Below, in pieces: positions 32,145-40,557 of a DNA stretch of 64,000 bases (positions are counted from its first letter, which is position 1; each line of letters opens with the position of its first letter). The notes below the pieces were generated by a model. It searched no databases and was not told the DNA's origin. It was given only the letters and a program-made list of their open reading frames with translations. A program made the translations under genes and the position numbers. The DNA lies in the NCBI GenBank assembly GCA_964501785.1, contig CAZCUD010000009.1, positions 84,762 through 148,761 of the forward strand. Reading direction: 5' to 3'. Source of the DNA: DATBSK01 sp964501785. Its GTDB lineage: Bacteria; Actinomycetota; Acidimicrobiia; IMCC26256; PALSA-555.

Positions 32145-33472
32145 CCGGTGAACGTCGGTTCGATCGGTGCGAGCACGGTGAGGGTGGTCGACGCCGCCGC
32201 GGGATCGATGTCGGCAGCCACGGCGTTGACGGTCGCGTCGAGCTGATGGATCCCGGGCACGTCACCCCGAACCACCAGTCGCAACGAGAGGGGTTCCGCA
32301 TCGCTCACGAGGTCGCCGACCGACCACAGCCCCGATGAGGCGTCGTACGTCGTACCCAGCGGCGCGATCGCCTCCACGAGCTCCAGGCCGCTCGGCAGGG
32401 CAGCGGTCACCGTGACGTCCGAGGCGTCGCACTCGCCGTCGTCGACGACCGTGACCGTCACCGCCGACGTCGCGCCCTGCGGGATCAGATCGGGCACCGC
32501 GCCGATCCCCGGCGTGAGCGTGGTGATGCCGAGCTCGAAGCGGTACACGTGCTCGGCCTGGTTGTCGGCGACGAACACGGTGCGACCGTCCGGGCTCACG
32601 TGGATCCCGATCGGGTTCTGCAGCGGCGGGTCGGCGAGGTCGGTCGGGAGCGTGAGGGTGAGGCTGCCCGACGAGTCGTAGCGGTTGATCGTCTTCGCGT
32701 CTTGCGCGGTCAGCCAGAGGTTGCCGGCCGCATCGACATCGACCGCACCGATGCGTCCGCCGATGTCGAGCGCGAGCGTCTGGTTGCCGCTCAGGTCGAA
32801 CCGGTACGCGCGGTCGACGCTGTCGGTGCCCATGGCGGCGAGGTAGATGCTGCCGTCCGGAGCGAGCGCGACGCTGTCGGCGGCGACCATGTTCGGCGTG
32901 GCGGCGGTCGACGAGATGACCTGCGTCACCGGGGAGCCGGTGGGACCGATCCGGAACACTCCCGCCTGTAGCAGCCCGGTCGAGGCCGCGACATACATCG
33001 TGCCGTCGGTGTCGACGTCGACGTCCCACGGGCCCGAGCCGACGTTCTCGACCGCGAGGTCCTGCGCGCCGGCGCCGGTGAAGCGGTACACCGTCTCGTT
33101 CAGCGGCACGGACGGGTCGGCGAAGTAGACCAGCGACCCGCTCGGGCTCACGTCCACGCCCCAGGGCGTGAAGAACTGCGGCGTCGCCATGCCGGGGGTG
33201 ATGGTGAGCGTGGGAGCGCCGAGCGGATCGAACCGCAGCACGCGCGGCGACGCACCACTCGAGTCGGTGGCATAGATGGTGCCGCTGTCGTCGGCCGACA
33301 CGCCCGTGTAGGTGCCGACTGCGGGGCTGACNNNNNNNNNNGCCGCGTCGGCGGGGATCGCGAGCGTCTGCAGCTCGCAGTCGGGGACGACCCCGGCAGG
33401 CGACGAGGTGATCCCGAGTCCGAGCGTCGCCGCGACGATCACCACGGCGCAGAGGGTTCGTGTGATCCGCAC
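32141..33472 (-). CDS. secreted NHL/SMP-30-like beta-propeller protein with DUF11-like end (contains N gap)
   Basis: 443 codons including unknown ones across the Ns. An N-terminal signal peptide (VVIVAATLGLGITSSPAG) is followed by repeated strands of the type GTIYATDSSGASPRVLRFD, GSLVYFADPSVPLNETVYRF, GSIYLAAMGTDSVDRAYRF and GRTVFVADNQAEHVYRF, which are NHL-like propeller blades. The last 110 residues look like a DUF11/adhesion-type beta domain. The ten Ns are a scaffold gap of uncertain true length, so continuity of the frame there is not proven. A leaderless-type TACGTT is seven bases before the GTG. Binding or surface role inferred. Confidence 0.7.
   Translation of the reverse strand: MRITRTLCAVVIVAATLGLGITSSPAGVVPDCELQTLAIPADAXXXXVSPAVGTYTGVSADDSGTIYATDSSGASPRVLRFDPLGAPTLTITPGMATPQFFTPWGVDVSPSGSLVYFADPSVPLNETVYRFTGAGAQDLAVENVGSGPWDVDVDTDGTMYVAASTGLLQAGVFRIGPTGSPVTQVISSTAATPNMVAADSVALAPDGSIYLAAMGTDSVDRAYRFDLSGNQTLALDIGGRIGAVDVDAAGNLWLTAQDAKTINRYDSSGSLTLTLPTDLADPPLQNPIGIHVSPDGRTVFVADNQAEHVYRFELGITTLTPGIGAVPDLIPQGATSAVTVTVVDDGECDASDVTVTAALPSGLELVEAIAPLGTTYDASSGLWSVGDLVSDAEPLSLRLVVRGDVPGIHQLDATVNAVAADIDPAAASTTLTVLAPIEPTFTG
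33332..33341. other. assembly gap (10 Ns)
   Basis: Ten consecutive Ns lie inside the N-terminal part of the propeller gene. The length may be a placeholder rather than real. Confidence 0.99.
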
Positions 33473-33479
33473 GGCGGCG

Positions 33480-33485
33480 AACGTA
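33480..33485 (-). promoter_or_regulatory. putative -10 element (TACGTT) of the propeller-hydrolase operon, leaderless
   Basis: On the minus strand TACGTT ends seven bases before the GTG start, and there is no ribosome binding site. Confidence 0.5.
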
Positions 33486-33534
33486 GTGGACGCGCGAAGC
33501 GCCGACTCACGAGCGCCGGATCAGCGACGCCGGC

Positions 33535-33930
33535 CTACGAGCGGTCGAGCAGCGGCACGCAGTCGCTGGCGCACCCCGCGCTCGCGTCGGTCGCCGATGC
33601 CGCGGGCCGATGGAGCACGGCGCGCGTCGGGCGGACGCGCACTCGGTTGTCGCCGGCGCCGGTGCCCGCCGTGTGGGTGACCTCGGCGTCGACGATCAGG
33701 CTGTAGCCGCCGACGTCGTTCGGTGGCCACAGGAGGCTGACCAGCGGTCGGGCCGCCGCGTTCGTGAGCGTGCGGTTCCCGACCGGGAGCTCGAGCTCGT
33801 CGCCGCGCCAGCTGCAGTCGACCGCGACGGAATGGGCTCGCCCGTCGTCGGCGACCGTCAGCAGGTACGGCGGACGGGCGAGGTCGGCGATCGTGTCGCG
33901 CAGGGCTTCGAGCTCGACCGGGATGCTCAC
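33535..33930 (-). CDS. PPOX/FDOR-fold flavin or F420-binding protein
   Basis: 131 residues. The split-barrel pattern includes LARPPYLLTVADDGRAHSVAVDCSW, GNRTLTNAAARPLVSLLWPP and a C-terminal strand with two cysteines (GCASDC). Members bind FMN or F420 and reduce small substrates or bind haem; which applies cannot be told here. Its start overlaps the stop of the upstream VOC gene by four bases, so the two are coupled. Confidence 0.75.
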   Translation of the reverse strand: MSIPVELEALRDTIADLARPPYLLTVADDGRAHSVAVDCSWRGDELELPVGNRTLTNAAARPLVSLLWPPNDVGGYSLIVDAEVTHTAGTGAGDNRVRVRPTRAVLHRPAASATDASAGCASDCVPLLDRS

Positions 33931-34298
33931 GATCGCAGTCGATCCTGCTGGAGCTCGATCGTGTTCCCCGCCGGATCGGTGATCCAGACCTGGCGCACCG
34001 CGCCCTGGGCGGCGTCGAGGTGCGGGATCGACCGATCGTCGAGCTCTCGGATCGCGGCATCGAGGTCGTCGACGAAGACGCAGAAGTGGGGCCCGGTCGG
34101 GTCGATGCCCTGACCGGCCGATGGCGCGTCGACGAGGTGGAGCTCCGCCTCGCCCAGGCCGTGCCAGTGGCCGCCCACGCCGGGGATGTCGGGTCGGTCG
34201 AGGTCACCGAGGCCGAGCACGTCGGAGTAGAAGCGCCGCGTCTCGTCGAGAGAGCCCTCGACGTTGACGCTCACGTGGGCCACCCGCGTCACGCGCAT
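33927..34298 (-). CDS. VOC-fold (glyoxalase/dioxygenase superfamily) protein
   Basis: 123 residues forming two beta-alpha-beta-beta-beta modules: VAHVSVNVEGSLDETRRFYSDVLGL, HLVDAP, then HFCVFVDDLDAAIRELDD and VWITDPAGNTIELQQ. Metal ligands of the superfamily would be His8, a mid-chain His and the Glu of NTIEL. It could be a metal-dependent isomerase, dioxygenase or resistance protein; nothing narrows it. Paired with the FDOR gene downstream. Confidence 0.78.
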   Translation of the reverse strand: MRVTRVAHVSVNVEGSLDETRRFYSDVLGLGDLDRPDIPGVGGHWHGLGEAELHLVDAPSAGQGIDPTGPHFCVFVDDLDAAIRELDDRSIPHLDAAQGAVRQVWITDPAGNTIELQQDRLRS

Positions 34299-34325
34299 GC
34301 GACCAGCCTCGCAGACGCGGGCGGA

Positions 34326-35906
34326 CTACGCACCGGCTCGAGGATCGGAGATCGTGATCTCGCTCTTGCGCCGCACGAAGCGGAGCGCGACGACCAGGCC
34401 GATGATCGCGACGACCGTCACGGTCGAGAACGCGATCGTGTAGCCGAACCGCGACGCGGCCTCGGCCGGGAACAGGTAGTCGTAGAGGTTCGGGTCGAAG
34501 TGATCGGGCCGAAGCCCGGTCTGCTCCGCGGCCTCGATGCCGGCCTTGAACGCGCGACCGGAGGATTCGGTGAGATCAGGGAGCGTCGGGTCCGCGTCGA
34601 TCAGCGAGTCGAGACGGCTGATGTACGCCGCATGGAACATGGTGTAGAGGAGCGCGATGCCGATCGCACCGCCGCCCTGCTCGGCGGTCGCGGACACCCC
34701 TGATGCCTGCCCCTGGTCGGCGTCGGGGATCATGTCGAGGCTGACCGGGTCGTTCACCGTGAGCACGAGCGCGAGCCCGATCCCGTAGAGGAGGAAGCCG
34801 GGAAGGATCGCCGCGTACTCGGTGTACTGCACGCCGATGGCAAGAGCTACGCCCGCGGCCGCGAGCACGGCGAAGCCGAGCGCCATGGGCGTCTTCCCGC
34901 CGACCCGGTCGTACCACCGTCCGGCGACGGGCGCGAGCAGGATCATCGGGACCGTCGTCGGGATCAGCGCCAGCCCTGCGAGCGCGGGATCCATCCCCAG
35001 GTTCAGGATCAGCAGCAGCGGGAAGATGATGCCGAGCCCCATCTCCGCGATGCCGGCGAGGCCCTGACTGAGCGTGGCGCCCAGGTAGTCGGGCGAACGA
35101 CGGAGCAGGGCGAAGCTCATCAGGGGGTTGCGCGCGGCTCGCTCTCGACGCACGAAGAGGATCGTCGCGACGACGGCCACGACGAGGGGCACGTACACCT
35201 CGGCCGCGACGAACGGTTCGGTCTGGGTCTGGGTGAGGCCGAACACCAGCCCGACGAGGGCGAGGCAGAGCAGCAGCGCGCCGAGCACGTCGACGTGGCG
35301 AGCGTCCGTCGCGGGGCGGTCGGCCGGGACGGATCGCAGCGCGACGTACACGCACGCGATCGCGAGCGGCACGTTCACCAACAGGACCGCACGCCACGAG
35401 ATCGCGGACGTGAGCACTCCGCCGATCGTCGGCCCGAACGCCCCGGCGACCGCGGCGACGCCGCCCATCGTGCCGAGTGCCCGGCCCCGTCGCTCGTCGG
35501 AGAACGCCGCGCTCACGATCGCTACCGAGCACGGGAGCATCAGCGCGCCGCCCGCCCCCTGGATCACCCGGGCGAGGATCAAGAGGTAGAAGTCGGGCGC
35601 GAGCCCCCCGGCAGCCGACGCGCCGGCGAACAGCACCGCCCCGATGAGGAAGACCCGGCGCCGCCCGAGCACGTCGCCCAGGCGGCCCCCCAGCACGAGC
35701 AGTCCCGCGAGCGGGAGCAGGCTGGCGGTGAGCACCCACTGCACGTCCGCCGCGCCGACGTCGAACGTGCGCATGATCTCGGGCAGCGTGAGGGGCACGG
35801 CCGTCTGGTCGACGAGGATCATGGCGTTCGCCAGCGTCATGCCGACGAGCACCATCCCGGCGCGGGGCGAGGTCTCGCCCGAGCTGCGTGTCGAGCCCGT
35901 GCTCAC
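34326..35906 (-). CDS. MFS transporter, DHA2 (EmrB/QacA) type
   Basis: 526 residues with 14 membrane helices and DHA2 features (LVDQTAVPLTLPEIMRTFDVG in helix 1, GGRLGDVLGRRRVFLIG after helix 2, GGVLTSAISWRAVLLVNVP). The GTG start overlaps the TGA of the DinB-like gene (GTGA), which decides the start although the frame is open upstream. A drug or metabolite exporter is inferred. The closest in-window relative is the product of 20108-21661. Confidence 0.87.
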   Translation of the reverse strand: MSTGSTRSSGETSPRAGMVLVGMTLANAMILVDQTAVPLTLPEIMRTFDVGAADVQWVLTASLLPLAGLLVLGGRLGDVLGRRRVFLIGAVLFAGASAAGGLAPDFYLLILARVIQGAGGALMLPCSVAIVSAAFSDERRGRALGTMGGVAAVAGAFGPTIGGVLTSAISWRAVLLVNVPLAIACVYVALRSVPADRPATDARHVDVLGALLLCLALVGLVFGLTQTQTEPFVAAEVYVPLVVAVVATILFVRRERAARNPLMSFALLRRSPDYLGATLSQGLAGIAEMGLGIIFPLLLILNLGMDPALAGLALIPTTVPMILLAPVAGRWYDRVGGKTPMALGFAVLAAAGVALAIGVQYTEYAAILPGFLLYGIGLALVLTVNDPVSLDMIPDADQGQASGVSATAEQGGGAIGIALLYTMFHAAYISRLDSLIDADPTLPDLTESSGRAFKAGIEAAEQTGLRPDHFDPNLYDYLFPAEAASRFGYTIAFSTVTVVAIIGLVVALRFVRRKSEITISDPRAGA

Positions 35907-36412
35907 GCGGATTCGACGAGGCCGCGCACGTAGGCCGCCTGGCCGACGTGCTGCACGCAATCGTCGACGATGCTCACCAGGCGGACTCCGAGCGTGACCG
36001 GTGGATCCCAGCTGCGGTCGACGACCCGGTCGAGGTCTGCCGGCGCGAGCGACTCGAGGTACGCGTGCGCTCGTTCGGCCGTCGCGTCGAAGTGCGCGAG
36101 CAGCACGTCGGGGCTCTCGGGTCGGACGCTCGCGACGTCGGCCGACGTGTGCCCGTACCCGTGGTTCGCCGGATCCGGCGCGAGGCCGAAGCGAGCGGCC
36201 CACCCGTCGACGACCCAGAGCTGCTCCTCGCCGACGAGCTCGGCCACCTGCGCGTCCTGCACGCGAGCCATGTGCCACACGAGCCAGGCGATCGGGTTCG
36301 CATCGGGAGCCACCCGAGCGAGGAGCTGGTCGAGGGTGAGGCCCTCGACCGCGGCGTGGACGAGCGGGCGCACCCGGCCGTGGGCCTCGAGGAGCACCCC
36401 CGTCGCATCCAT
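35903..36412 (-). CDS. DinB-superfamily metal-binding protein
   Basis: 169 residues, four-helix DinB/DUF664 fold. Histidines sit in WLVWHMARVQDAQVAEL and VDDCVQHVGQAAYVRGL, the positions that bind a metal in the family. Some members are thiol S-transferases using mycothiol or bacillithiol, which would fit an actinobacterium, but this one is unassigned. It is coupled to the MFS gene downstream. TAGCGT seven bases before the ATG suggests a leaderless RNA. Confidence 0.8.
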   Translation of the reverse strand: MDATGVLLEAHGRVRPLVHAAVEGLTLDQLLARVAPDANPIAWLVWHMARVQDAQVAELVGEEQLWVVDGWAARFGLAPDPANHGYGHTSADVASVRPESPDVLLAHFDATAERAHAYLESLAPADLDRVVDRSWDPPVTLGVRLVSIVDDCVQHVGQAAYVRGLVESA

Positions 36413-36419
36413 GCCACCC

Positions 36420-36425
36420 ACGCTA
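36420..36425 (-). promoter_or_regulatory. putative -10 element (TAGCGT) built on the GH3 stop codon
   Basis: On the minus strand the TAG stop of the GH3 gene forms the first half of TAGCGT, which ends seven bases before the ATG of the DinB-like gene. This is the same design as at the ilvA/amidohydrolase junction. Confidence 0.5.
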
Positions 36426-38888
36426 TGACGCGACGACGATCGTCGTCTCGTGTACGAGGTCGGCCGTCGACCGCGCGATCGTGATCCGGTGCTCGCCGGG
36501 GTCGAGCTCCCAGCGGTGCGCAGCAGGCGACCACGAGGCGAACGCACGGTCGTCGAGCTCGAGCAGCACCGTGCGCTCCTCGCCGGGGTCGAGCCAGACC
36601 TTCGCGAACGCGCGGAGCTGGCGCGGCGGGGCGAACCGTGACGGCGTGACGGCGCCGACGTAGCACTGGACGACCTCCGCACCACGCCGAGTGCCCGTGT
36701 TCGTCACCGGCACGGCGACCTCCAAGCGGTCGCCCGAGGTCAGCTCGGCGAGGGAGACCTCGGGTCTCCCGATCTCGAACGTCGTGTACGACCCGCCGTG
36801 CCCGAAGGCGAACGCCGGAGCGATGTCACGCGCGTCGTACCACCGGTAACCGACGAGCAGGCCCTCCCCGTAGCGCACCTCGCCGTCCTCGCCCGGGAAG
36901 TTGCCGAACGACGGGTTGTCCTCGAGCCGGCGAGGGAGCGTGAGCGGGAGCCGCCCGCTCGGCTCGGCGTCGCCCACGAGCACGTCGACGAGCGCGTCGG
37001 CCATGCCCTGACCGCCGAACCACGCCTGGACGACGGCCCGCGCACCGCCGGTCGCGTCGAGGATCACGGGCGCACCGGTGTTCACGACGACGACGGTCGC
37101 GGGGTTCGCCGCGATCACGCGCCGGAGCAGCTCGTCCTGGTCGCCAGGGAGGGCGAGGGAGTCGCGGTCGTGGCCCTCGCTCTCCCAGTCGTCGTTGGTC
37201 CCGACGACCGCGACCACGAGGTCCGCCTCGGCGGCGACGGCCTCGGCCTCCGCGAGCAGCTCGGACGGAGATCCGGGAGCGCGGCAGCCGACCTTCACCG
37301 CGCCGAGGCCGCCCGAGTCGCGGCTCGAGTACTCGAGCGTCAGACGTACCGAGCGCTGAGCGACGAGGTCGACGGAGCCGGTCAGCTCGACGCTGCCGAG
37401 ACCGAAGAACTCGTGGCCCCGCGGCACGTCGCCGTCCGTGCCGTCGACCACCACCTCGTCGTCGACGAGCAGGCGAGCTCGGCCGGCCTGCACGAGGGAG
37501 AGCGTGTAGCGCCCGGTCTCGGGCGCGGTCAGCGTGCCGGTCGCCCGCAGCGAGAACTCCGTGCCGATCCCCGGTGCGGGCTCGCCGAGGAACAGGAGGC
37601 GGGTGTCGAGCGTGTGCGTCCGGTGGGCGACCGGGCCCTCGAGGTCGGCGCCCCGGAACATCTCGACGGCGAGCCCCGGCGTGTCGGCGTCGGCCCGCAG
37701 CCACGCCGCGTCGATCGGTGGCGCGACGCGATCGATGTCGCAGCCCCGCGCGGTGGTGACCGTGACGCGACCACCGAAGCGGCGACGGATCGCGTCGAGC
37801 ACCGACGTGCGGCGGCGGGGGAGCAGGCTGGCCGAGCCGCCCCCGGTGAGCTGGGTGCGTGCCGCGTTCGGACCGACGACGGCGATCGTCCCCGGGCTCG
37901 GCGGCAGGGGGAGGACTCCGTCGTTCGTGAGCAGCACGAGCGAAGCGGCCGCGGCCTCGCGCGCCAGCGCGTCGTCGTCCGCGTCGCTCCGGTCTGCAGG
38001 AGCCGGATCGTCCGAGAACCCACCGACCCTCGCGAACGCCGTGAGCAGGCGGGTCGCCTGCGCGTCGACCGTCGACTCGTCCACCTCGCCCGCTCGGACC
38101 GCGTCGGCCAGGGCGGGGCCGAAGAAGCGCGCCGGTCCGGGCATCTCGAGGTCGAGCCCGGCAGTGGCCGACCCGACGGTCGACCCGTTCGCGAACCAGT
38201 CGGTGAGGACGAAGCCCTCGAAGCCCCACTCGCCGCGCAGGATCTCGGTGATGAGCCGGTGGTGCTCGGCGCAGAACGGCCCGTTCAATCGGTTGTACGC
38301 CGTCATGACGCCGAGCGCCCCGCCGTCGCGCACGGCCATCTCGAACGGCACGAGGTACAGCTCGCGCAAGGTCCGCTCGTCGACGATCGTATCGATCGTG
38401 TGTCGCTCGAACTCGGCTTCGTTGCCGGCGAAGTGCTTCACGGTGGTGACCACGCCCGCGGATTGCGCGCCGCGCACGAACGCGGTGGCGAGGCGGCCCG
38501 ACAACCACGGGTCCTCCGAGTAGCACTCGAAGTTCCTCCCCGCGAGCGGCGAGCGGTGCAGGTTGACGGTCGGGGCGAGCAGGGCGCGACATCCCTTCGC
38601 GCGCGCGTCGCGACCGATGGCTCGCCCGATCTCCTCGACGAGTGCCGGGTCCCACGTCGCGCCGAGCGCGCTGCCGCAGGGCACCGAGAGGGACGGATCG
38701 GTCTTTTGGCCCGGGAGGCACGGCCCGCGCGCCCCGCTCGGTCCGTCGGTGACGGAGAACGCGGGGATGCCCACGCGCTCGATCGCGGGCGTCGACCACA
38801 TGTCGGCGCCTGCGGTCAGCGACGCCTTCTCGTCAAGCTCCAGCGCGGCGACGAGGGCCGCGACGTCGACGTCAGAGGGTCGATCCAT
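36423..38888 (-). CDS. glycoside hydrolase family 3 beta-glucosidase with PA14 insert
   Basis: 821 residues. The GH3 N-terminal barrel has PTVNLHRSPLAGRNFECYSEDPWLSG, KHFAGNE and the nucleophile Asp230 (GFVLTDWF). The (alpha/beta) sandwich domain has ATVVVVNTGAPVILD and WFGGQGMADALVDVLVGDAEPSGRLPLT. Between its halves sits a PA14-like beta domain (about 430-560, with RATGTLTAPETGRYTLSL and ARLLVDDEVVVDG). The end is a fibronectin-III-like domain. It releases terminal beta-D-glucose (or a related sugar). There is no signal peptide, so it acts inside the cell on imported oligosaccharides or glycosides, by inference. Confidence 0.92.
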   Translation of the reverse strand: MDRPSDVDVAALVAALELDEKASLTAGADMWSTPAIERVGIPAFSVTDGPSGARGPCLPGQKTDPSLSVPCGSALGATWDPALVEEIGRAIGRDARAKGCRALLAPTVNLHRSPLAGRNFECYSEDPWLSGRLATAFVRGAQSAGVVTTVKHFAGNEAEFERHTIDTIVDERTLRELYLVPFEMAVRDGGALGVMTAYNRLNGPFCAEHHRLITEILRGEWGFEGFVLTDWFANGSTVGSATAGLDLEMPGPARFFGPALADAVRAGEVDESTVDAQATRLLTAFARVGGFSDDPAPADRSDADDDALAREAAAASLVLLTNDGVLPLPPSPGTIAVVGPNAARTQLTGGGSASLLPRRRTSVLDAIRRRFGGRVTVTTARGCDIDRVAPPIDAAWLRADADTPGLAVEMFRGADLEGPVAHRTHTLDTRLLFLGEPAPGIGTEFSLRATGTLTAPETGRYTLSLVQAGRARLLVDDEVVVDGTDGDVPRGHEFFGLGSVELTGSVDLVAQRSVRLTLEYSSRDSGGLGAVKVGCRAPGSPSELLAEAEAVAAEADLVVAVVGTNDDWESEGHDRDSLALPGDQDELLRRVIAANPATVVVVNTGAPVILDATGGARAVVQAWFGGQGMADALVDVLVGDAEPSGRLPLTLPRRLEDNPSFGNFPGEDGEVRYGEGLLVGYRWYDARDIAPAFAFGHGGSYTTFEIGRPEVSLAELTSGDRLEVAVPVTNTGTRRGAEVVQCYVGAVTPSRFAPPRQLRAFAKVWLDPGEERTVLLELDDRAFASWSPAAHRWELDPGEHRITIARSTADLVHETTIVVAS

Positions 38889-38893
38889 CGCCG

Positions 38894-38905
38894 GATCGTA
38901 CGATC
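38894..38905. promoter_or_regulatory. 12-bp palindrome containing the GH3 -10 element
   Basis: GATCGTACGATC is a perfect palindrome six bases before the GH3 ATG. Its TACGAT (38895-38900, minus strand) is a fitting leaderless -10 element, so a dimeric repressor bound here would block the promoter. Confidence 0.4.
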
Positions 38906-38911
38906 AGGCCC

Positions 38912-38931
38912 GCTGTCGCGGGGTCGACAGC
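38912..38931. promoter_or_regulatory. 7-bp inverted repeat upstream of the sulfotransferase gene
   Basis: GCTGTCG (38912-38918) and CGACAGC (38925-38931) form a perfect hairpin or dyad in the divergent gap, just before the ribosome binding site of the sulfotransferase. Role unknown. Confidence 0.3.
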
Positions 38932-38952
38932 GATTCGAGGGAGGAGCGCCGA

Positions 38953-40170
38953 ATGCTGCCGACGCGACCCACGTGGGTCCGGAGGATCAACGCCATGGCC
39001 GCCGGGGTCGGCGGCGCGCGAGCGATGGTCTCGCTCGATCCCGATGAGCTCCTCGCCACCGCTCGGGCTGCCACCGGGCTGGACGACCTCGGCGACCCGG
39101 GGTGGGAAGAGCCGTTCCGGCGCCTGGTCGACGCGCTCGAGACCGAGGCGCGGCTGCACGTCGTGGGCCGTCTCCTGTCCCGGCACGACCTCCTGCGTCA
39201 CCTGAGCACCCGCCTGCTGCTCGTCGACGCGGCCAAGCGCGATCCGGACGTCGAGCAGGAGTCGGTGGTCGCGCCGATCGTGGTGACGGGCGTGGCGCGC
39301 ACCGGCACGAGCATCCTGCACGAGCTGCTCGCCGAGGATCCCGCGCTGCGCGCGCCGCTCGCGTACGAGATGGCGTTCCCGATCGTCGGCGGCGACGTGA
39401 CGCGCGATCAGCGCATCGCGTGGGCCGAGCCGGAGTTCGACCTCTGGGGCGACGTGCAGCCCGAGTTCCTCGCCGTGCACGAGCTCGCCGCACACCTGCC
39501 CGAAGAGTGCCTGTGGCTGATGGCACCCGACTTCGACATGGGCTTCTGGGCGACGTGCGTCGACGTCCCCTCGTTCATGGGCTGGCGCGCCTTCACCGAT
39601 CCCGTGCCCACCTACGAGCACCACCGCTCGTTCCTGCGGCGCCTCCAGCGGGGGGCAACGGAGCGCACGTGGGTGCTGAAGTCCCCCGTGCACCTCGGAC
39701 GGCTCGCCGCGCTGCTCGCGGTGTATCCGGACGCGCGGATCATCCGCACACACCGTGATCCGGCGCGCACCGTGCCGTCGACGGTCAGCACGGTGGCGAT
39801 GGGACGCTGGTTGCGCTCCGACGACGTCGACCCCCTGGCGATCGCTGCGAGCGTGACCGGAGCGCTCCAGATGCTGTCGACCGCGTCCGCCCAGCAGCGG
39901 TCGTCGCTGCCGGCGGGGCAGGTGGCAGAGCTGCAGTACGCGGACCTGCTCCGTGACCCGGTCGCGACGATCACGGGTGCGTACGAGGAGCTGGGCATCG
40001 CCATCGGCCCCGATCTCGGCGACCGGATCCTCGCCTACCTGGATGCCCGGCCCCAGACGAAGCACGGTGTGCACCGCTATCGCGCCGAGGACTACGGCCT
40101 CGATCCGGTTCGCATCCGCGCCGACTTCGCGCCCTACATCGAGGAGTTCGGCATCGAGCCCGAGGACTGA
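38953..40170 (+). CDS. sulfotransferase family protein
   Basis: 405 residues. The PAPS-binding loop VVTGVARTGTSILHELLAED (about 115-135) and the 3'-phosphate motif IIRTHRDPARTVPSTVSTVAMG (about 265-285) mark the sulfotransferase_3 type. It would move a sulfate group from PAPS to a hydroxyl or amine of a lipid, glycan or small molecule; close relatives are numerous in mycobacteria and Acidimicrobiia. The ATG has GGGAGGAG about eight bases upstream. The 3' end overlaps the convergent VOC gene by 37 bases. Confidence 0.85.
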   Translation: MLPTRPTWVRRINAMAAGVGGARAMVSLDPDELLATARAATGLDDLGDPGWEEPFRRLVDALETEARLHVVGRLLSRHDLLRHLSTRLLLVDAAKRDPDVEQESVVAPIVVTGVARTGTSILHELLAEDPALRAPLAYEMAFPIVGGDVTRDQRIAWAEPEFDLWGDVQPEFLAVHELAAHLPEECLWLMAPDFDMGFWATCVDVPSFMGWRAFTDPVPTYEHHRSFLRRLQRGATERTWVLKSPVHLGRLAALLAVYPDARIIRTHRDPARTVPSTVSTVAMGRWLRSDDVDPLAIAASVTGALQMLSTASAQQRSSLPAGQVAELQYADLLRDPVATITGAYEELGIAIGPDLGDRILAYLDARPQTKHGVHRYRAEDYGLDPVRIRADFAPYIEEFGIEPED

Positions 40171-40550
40171 GTCCCGGGATCCGAGAGCTGCTCCATCAGC
40201 TCGAGGCGGATGCCGCCGGGAGCCTCGACGAACGCGATGCGGCGTCGGCCGAACGCGCCGGTGACGACCTCGGGGCCCCACAGCACGGTGTGACCCTCGA
40301 GGTCGCCGTCGAGGTCGTCGGTGAAGAGCGCCGGGTGCAGGAAGCCCTCGGCGGGCACGTCGATCGAGTCCTCGTAGATCGCCTTGGTGAAGAGCGTGAT
40401 CATCACGGGGCCGAGGTGCACGTCCGCGCGCTCGGCGCCGTTCCACTCCATCCGATCGCGCACGTCGGCGCCGGCGCGCTCGTAGAACTCGATCGCACCG
40501 TCGAGATCGGCGACCTTGCACGCGAGGTTCGCGAGGCCGGTGACCGCCAC
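40134..40550 (-). CDS. VOC-fold protein
   Basis: 138 residues. It starts with ANLACKVADLDGAIEFYERAGADV (first beta-alpha module) and ends its fold with AFVEAPGGIRLELMEQL. Metal-ligand positions are incomplete: the usual first His is Cys/Lys here, so it may bind a ligand rather than catalyse. The GTG start is eight bases after the stop of the SRPBCC gene, so the two are co-transcribed. The Ser-rich last residues overlap the sulfotransferase gene. Confidence 0.7.
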   Translation of the reverse strand: MAVTGLANLACKVADLDGAIEFYERAGADVRDRMEWNGAERADVHLGPVMITLFTKAIYEDSIDVPAEGFLHPALFTDDLDGDLEGHTVLWGPEVVTGAFGRRRIAFVEAPGGIRLELMEQLSDPGTQSSGSMPNSSM

Positions 40551-40557
40551 GATCGCG

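Noticed and set aside
36798..39047. Rightward 749-codon open frame opposite the GH3 glucosidase
   Set aside because: It mirrors codons of the GH3 gene on the other strand; composition and lack of motifs show it is a shadow.
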